Below the pieces are notes generated by a model. It saw only the letters and a program-made list of their open reading frames with translations. It was not told where the DNA came from and made no database searches. Positions 59,519-64,000 of a stretch of DNA of 64,000 nucleotides are shown here, in pieces. The position numbers were made by a program, and so were the translations under genes. The first letter of the stretch is position 1. Every line of letters starts with the position of its first letter. The stretch is from Leucaena leucocephala (Eukaryota; Streptophyta; Magnoliopsida; Fabales; Fabaceae). The stretch is taken from contig CM073551.1 in NCBI GenBank assembly GCA_037074615.1, positions 17,111,750-17,175,749 on the forward strand. The letters run 5' to 3'.

Positions 59519-60415
59519 TTAAACGCTACCCTTAATTTCGGAGCTGTACTGAGTTTCCTCATCATGGAACCTATCCCATAGCATGACTCCTCCATACTTG
59601 GGTGATCTTTTAACAAAAGGCAAAACTTGATTTATAAGTTGTATTGCTGGCACATAACCAAACCCAACTCCTGTAAGTGAGGCAGGAAGCCCAACATAAA
59701 ACTTGCCACTGAAACTTGATGACGTCCACTGGTTCCATGAGTTCTCGAACTTGCTAAGGTTATCAGGGTCAAACGCGCACTGAAGGTTGCTGTAGAATTG
59801 AACCCAGATATAATTAAAGAGACCAGTGGAAAGTGCCCTATTGAGATGTTGATCAGGGAAAGGGCATTGTGGTGAAGCAGATAAGAACATTTCTTTACCT
59901 CCTTGGCTACGCTCTGATAGTCTTCTTGCAAGAGCATCATAGTGAGCACCACCATTTTCAATGTAAAAATCTACTCCATCCAAAATGGCGTCGCCTAGAG
60001 GTCTTGAAGATGATTGTCCACCAAGAAAATTGTTCCATATGTAATCTGCTACGCTTGTAGCATCCTCAACCGATGACAATGAGTAGCTTTCGGCGCCTCC
60101 TCCGATGGAGAGCATGACCTTGATGCCTCTACTTTGGCATGCTCTAATGCCAATACTCACTCTCTGGCAACCATTATTTGTTGGATCACAATGACCAGCG
60201 AGGTTGATATGAGGTTGTCGACCACCCCCAAATTGTGATAGAAAAGCTATGTTAACAATTTGGAAGAGCCCACTTTTACAGGTATCAACCAAAGTTCCTT
60301 CCCCTTTATTTTGGCCCCAGTATACCACAATGCCTCCAGCCATGGCGGAGGGAACCAATGTGAGGCAAATTTGAAGGACAAGAATTGGAGGGAGAAAGCT
60401 GAGTTTAGTAGCCAT
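59519..60415 (-). CDS. Class III chitinase (GH18), catalytic Asp replaced by Tyr
   Basis: A secreted acidic endochitinase/hevamine-type protein; active members cut chitin and bacterial cell-wall glycan in the apoplast or vacuole. One exon, 298 aa, ATG at 60415. The open frame continues upstream but without another ATG. Signal peptide residues 1-26 (LSFLPPILVLQICLTLVPSAMA), with the mature protein starting GGIVVYWGQN, exactly as in hevamine. Cysteines at mature positions 20, 50, 57 and 67 match the two N-terminal disulfides of the family. The GH18 motif reads DGVDFYIE: Glu127 is kept but Asp125 is Tyr. The following WVQFY block, containing the active-site Tyr, is present. Low or no hydrolysis, perhaps chitin binding, is inferred. 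A TATA box lies about 64 bp upstream. Confidence 0.93.
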   Translation of the reverse strand: MATKLSFLPPILVLQICLTLVPSAMAGGIVVYWGQNKGEGTLVDTCKSGLFQIVNIAFLSQFGGGRQPHINLAGHCDPTNNGCQRVSIGIRACQSRGIKVMLSIGGGAESYSLSSVEDATSVADYIWNNFLGGQSSSRPLGDAILDGVDFYIENGGAHYDALARRLSERSQGGKEMFLSASPQCPFPDQHLNRALSTGLFNYIWVQFYSNLQCAFDPDNLSKFENSWNQWTSSSFSGKFYVGLPASLTGVGFGYVPAIQLINQVLPFVKRSPKYGGVMLWDRFHDEETQYSSEIKGSV

Positions 60416-60478
60416 GACAAAGCAATTAGGTTTCAAGTTCTATATAGTTGGATGCTCTTGCTTGGTTTAGTTCAAGCC

Positions 60479-60486
60479 TATTTATA
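60479..60486 (-). promoter_or_regulatory. TATA box of the chitinase gene
   Basis: TATAAATA on the minus strand, 64 bp upstream of the ATG. This leaves about 30 bp to a start site and a short leader of roughly 30-40 nt. Confidence 0.65.
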
Positions 60487-60493
60487 ACACGCA

Positions 60494-61510
60494 AGCTTTC
60501 TTCAAGGGTATGTTTGGTATGACAGAAATGGAGGGGAGGAGAAATATTTTAATTAGTTTGATTTAAAAAAAATTGGAGAAGTGAGTTTACTCCTACTTAC
60601 ATCATTTTTCTCCTTTCGGCTGATTTTCCCTCTCTTTTCTCTCTCCAAACTTTACCCCATGTTTGATATTAAAATTCAATCTACGTGAGCTGGTCAAGCT
60701 AACGAACCAATGAACTAGTTTTTTGATTTGTTTGATCAAAAGTTTTGGATTATGTTAAACTTTTACTCCCCTTATTTAGTCTAAAACAATGTTGTTTTGA
60801 GTTAAAAAAATAAAAATTTATCATATTTATATTCTAGTAATTCTGCTTTATTAGATTATATATGATTTATTATGAATGTTCTATTTACGTATGAATTAAT
60901 ATATTTTTTATATAAATATTACCCATTTCAGGGCTACATATAAAATATTTTTCTACATATTAATTAAATTATTATATTTTAATTGTGATTAATTCAACCT
61001 TAATTCTACTATAGTTAGATTATTGATCTTTGAACCACTACCTCGAATAGTTGAATTACAAATTCCAATTTTTAATACTTTGCACCCACTTGTGTTGTTT
61101 GGTAATTCATTAGAAATGGAAAAGTACTTCTATAGGTAGTACACATACGAATCTTTGCCCCACAAGGAATGAAGTATGGGAACTGGCAAGAGCTCTCCTT
61201 CATGTTCATGCTATGATGGTCTTGTTTGGGAAACCTCAAACTTAGATTTTAAAAGAGCTTCTAGCCCAAATCTCGATTTAGAAAAATTTTAAAACAAACA
61301 ATCATATTTATCCATAAGTGCTTTTAGGCTATATCATAGTTTTGAATAAGCTACTGAAACTAGCTTTTGGAACAGTAAAAGAGCTTATAGACTGTCTAAT
61401 TACTATATTACTCCTATTTTTTCTTATACCCTCTCTCCTCTCTACCCTCTATTCTCTTTTCTCTATCATCTCTCCTCTCTCCTACTTTTAATCAAATCAT
61501 ACCCTTTTTA
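60494..61510. other. Distal upstream region of the chitinase gene
   Basis: AT-rich sequence. At 61221-61510 it carries a truncated copy of the CT-rich MITE-like family seen at 58310-58858 (shared TTTTGAATAAGCTACTGAAA and AATCATACCCTTTTTA), cut off by the CACTA element at 61511. Confidence 0.5.
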
Positions 61511-61580
61511 CACTACAAAAAAAGTAGTCTTTGGCGACGACTTTTCCGCTGCGACAAAAAGAGTTGCCGCTGGAAATAGA

Positions 61581-61738
61581 CTTTCAGCGGCGACATATAT
61601 TGTCGCCGCTGAAAGTCTACCTTTCAGCGGCGACACTATTTTGTCGCCGCTGAAAGTCTACCTTTCAGCGGCGACATTATTTTGTCGCCGCTGAAAGTCT
61701 ATCTTTCAGCGGCAACTTTCTTTGTCGCCGCTGAAGGT
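61581..61738. repeat. Palindromic subterminal repeat array of the CACTA element
   Basis: Four tandem units, each an inverted pair of CTTTCAGCGGCGACA arms around 5-7 bp. These are the likely TNPA-like binding sites. Confidence 0.85.
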
Positions 61739-63661
61739 CAGTAATAAACTATTTTTTCCTCCATTTTCTGCTGCTAAAAATCTACATACATTTTTTCCTA
61801 ACTCAAAGGACTATGAAATAAGTATCTAATATATTAAATTAAATTATTAAATAATATTATTTTTACATAATACATAAAAAAATTTTATATGTTAAGATAA
61901 TAAGTAGAGATTATACATATAATAATATGTGATGTCTGCGAAAATTTAAGGCTTATGTTTTAAAAAAACCAAATAATTTAATAGTTATTATTCAGGAATT
62001 AAAGGCTTATGTTTTAAATAAATTTAAGAAAAATAGTTATAATAAAATATATCTAATAATTTGAAGAAGCTATTGGAAAAAGATTATCAATATTTTATTA
62101 AGTGGATTATTTTGTAAAAATTATTTGTTAAAACCTTTCAGCGGCGACCCTTTTTGTCGCCGCTGAAACTACTTTCAATGGCGACATTTATTGTCGCCGC
62201 TGAAAGGCATACCTTCTGACGCGGCAATATTTGATTTAAAAATAATACTTTCAGCGGCGATATTTCTTGTCGCCGCTGAAGGTCAATTTATTTACTCCCG
62301 CCTCCCCTCTCCTTCTCTGTTCACTTTACCCTTCTCGTTCTTTCGTTCTTCGCTTCTTGAGCCCTATCTGCGTCGCCGTCGCTTCTTCAGCCCTTGCTGC
62401 TGTCGCTTGTTCAGCCCTAGCCGCCGTCGCTTTTTCACCTTGCATTGGTGCACTCCTGCGTCGCACCCTGTCTCACAGCCTCACACTCCGCTCGGATTGT
62501 CGGCTTCTCACCCCGTCTCAGCTTCGTTTCGATCTCGTGGTAGTTGTCGTGCGTTGTCGCCTCATCCAGTGAAATCGACGCCAAAGTAAGTCCTCTTTCT
62601 CTTCCAAACTGATGAAATTGGCTTCATCTTAATCTGAGCCTGGTTGTTTGGTGTTTTGAAATCGGCTTGGTGTTTGAGCTTGATCTGAGCCCACAATGCT
62701 TATTGTTTTGTTAATTATAAAATAGAGGTGCTTATTATTTTGTTAATTATAGCATAGTAACCTGTTTCTTTACTGCTACCTTCTGTTTACCGTGTTCTTC
62801 CTCATTTCCTGCTTCTTCTGCTGCTGCTTGCACTGGGATAAGATTCATTCTCTACTTCGATCTTATGGCCTTGCGTAGCATACTGTTGAACTGCTTGCAA
62901 TGCACATATTTGAGAAAATTAGGTTAACTTTAAAATTTTAACTTGTCAATTCTTTTTTTTTTTTTAGTTTCGTCACAGTTTTTGTTAAATTTTCCCCCTA
63001 GAAAGAAGCTGTGTATGGATTGATAGAGATTTTAAGGGAAGAAATAAAAAAATGCACGCCTAGTGGCCAATCTAGATTGTTATCCAACATCCATTCAGCT
63101 TCCTCTTGTCCCACTGATAAAGTTTAGCATTCTTTTTGTGCATTATAGTCCATATTGTGTGCTAGACTGTCATTTAGTTTGTCAAGCATATTTGTTTTGT
63201 GGTGTCTCCCTAAGTTGACAAGTAGGCACATAAATGATCTACTCATAGCTATATTAAGTCAGTAATTAGAGATGCGTCTGATTGAGATGTTAAAATTAAT
63301 CACACAGTTAATCTGTGTTCCTAAGGTTTATTACTTGTATATTATCCATCTGTCTATGCCCTATTGTTTGAATTTGATGGGCTGGGCCCCTGGGGTGTTA
63401 ATTAAGCTTAGGTGATATGCACTAATCAAGTGGAATTCTGCACATGGTTTGTTTTTAGGTATGCCTCTTGTTTTTGGGTTTGTTTAGGATTTTTCTATAA
63501 GACCTCTAAGAATCTGTTGTGTGGAAATAGCTTTCTTTTCTAATAACTCACTTTCAGGCTCTATATCAGGAGGCTTTAATTATCAATTTTGTAATCTCTC
63601 TTCCTGGTACTGATATGCTTGTTGGATTTTCTTGTTGTATCCTAGGGTTAACTTTTTAGGA

Positions 63662-64000
63662 ATGGATAAAAGTTGGCTACATATTAAAGACAGAGGTAAC
63701 CTATCATATATTAGAGGAGTGGATGCTTTTCTAGAATGGGCATTTAGTCAACCTGGCGTGGTAAATCAAATACGTTGCCCTTGTAGAAGATGTATGAATG
63801 TTGTATTTAAAGTGAGAAGAGATGTTAGGACAGACTTATTGAGCAAGGGTTTTTGGCATAGTTACAACGTGTGGGAGTTGCATGGGGAAGTTAGAACATT
63901 TAAGACAGATTGTGGAAGTTCCAGTGATAATGTAGAAAATGTGTCTGCTAATGAAAACTTAGGCAGGATGGTATGTGATGCAGATGGAGTTCCATGTGTG
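63662..64000 (+). CDS. CACTA transposase, N-terminal transposase-associated domain (partial)
   Basis: An open frame of 113 codons from ATG to the window end. MDKSWLHIKD, FLEWAFSQP, IRCPCRRCMN and LLSKGFWHSYNVWELHGE match the transposase-associated domain (Cys-rich) at the start of plant TNP2-type CACTA transposases. A splice acceptor (TTTTTTAG) sits just before the ATG, so an upstream noncoding or coding exon in 62300-62590 is possible. The catalytic domain lies beyond the window. No stop codon interrupts it, so the element may still be coding-competent here. Confidence 0.85.
   Translation, partial: MDKSWLHIKDRGNLSYIRGVDAFLEWAFSQPGVVNQIRCPCRRCMNVVFKVRRDVRTDLLSKGFWHSYNVWELHGEVRTFKTDCGSSSDNVENVSANENLGRMVCDADGVPCV

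Larger units (their letters stand above)
61511..64000 (+). mobile_element. CACTA (En/Spm) transposon, left end; continues beyond window
   Basis: It begins CACTACAAAAAAAGTAG, a canonical CACTA terminus. The subterminal region has four palindromic units of about 41 bp starting at 61581, 61621, 61662 and 61703, each CTTTCAGCGGCGACA, a short AT spacer, then its complement. Further copies lie at 62137-62282. A transposase-associated domain begins at 63662. The right end and the 3-bp duplication are outside the window. Confidence 0.88.

Noticed and set aside
62191..62589. 132-codon ORF in the CACTA element upstream of the transposase
   Set aside because: Arg/Ser/Pro-rich composition from a CT- and CG-rich leader. 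It has an overlapping ORF in another frame and no similarity to TNPA or TNP2 that I can see; more likely a 5' UTR or noncoding exon.
1..64000. CRISPR arrays, bacterial defence systems, operons, prophage
   Set aside because: The sequence is plant nuclear DNA with introns. Tandem repeats present (92, 108, 89 and 41 bp) belong to transposons or spacers and have no spacer-repeat architecture.

Overview
This is AT-rich nuclear DNA from a flowering plant, most likely a core eudicot. The evidence is intron-containing genes with GT/AG junctions, plant-specific gene families, and plant SINE, MITE, MULE, hAT, CACTA, copia-type and Ty3/gypsy repeats. No rRNA, functional tRNA, CRISPR or bacterial-style operon was seen.

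Layout. (1) 451-3150 (+): the last seven exons of anthranilate synthase alpha subunit; the 5' part lies outside the window. (2) 5191-8509 (-): a complete three-exon SPX-domain gene of SPX3 type, with two PHR1-type P1BS sites upstream. (3) 9749-18577: a repeat block. It holds a Mutator-like element with a perfect 9-bp target duplication and a small CACTA element nested in it, a 5'-truncated LINE, three copies of one tRNA-derived SINE, and a hAT MITE. (4) 19652-31847 (+): a 15-exon gene for a ~1555-aa nucleotidyltransferase (poly(A)-polymerase-like, MEE44 type), with a miniature LTR retroelement in its largest intron. (5) 36105-39838 (-): a six-exon organelle-type YqgF/RuvX RNase-H-fold protein. 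(6) 41843-52490 (-): a two-exon gene for a matrin/U1-C-type double zinc-finger RGG protein. Its ~9-kb intron carries a long foldback element that was itself invaded by an internally deleted Ty3/gypsy element. (7) 52808-55401: a second MULE with a hAT element inside. (8) 59519-60415 (-): a class III (GH18) chitinase whose catalytic Asp125 is Tyr. (9) 61511 to the window end: the left end of a CACTA transposon, with the transposase-associated domain at the right edge.

The host genes look unrelated in function (tryptophan synthesis, phosphate signalling, RNA tailing or modification, organelle RNA maturation, RNA binding, apoplastic hydrolase or lectin), as is normal for a plant chromosome. All exon structures were assembled by hand from splice sites and family conservation. 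I found no convincing new multi-gene system. The most unusual items are the chitinase active-site change, the nested element histories with readable target duplications, the in-frame RT/integrase-tail deletion product, and the long hairpin in the zinc-finger gene intron.
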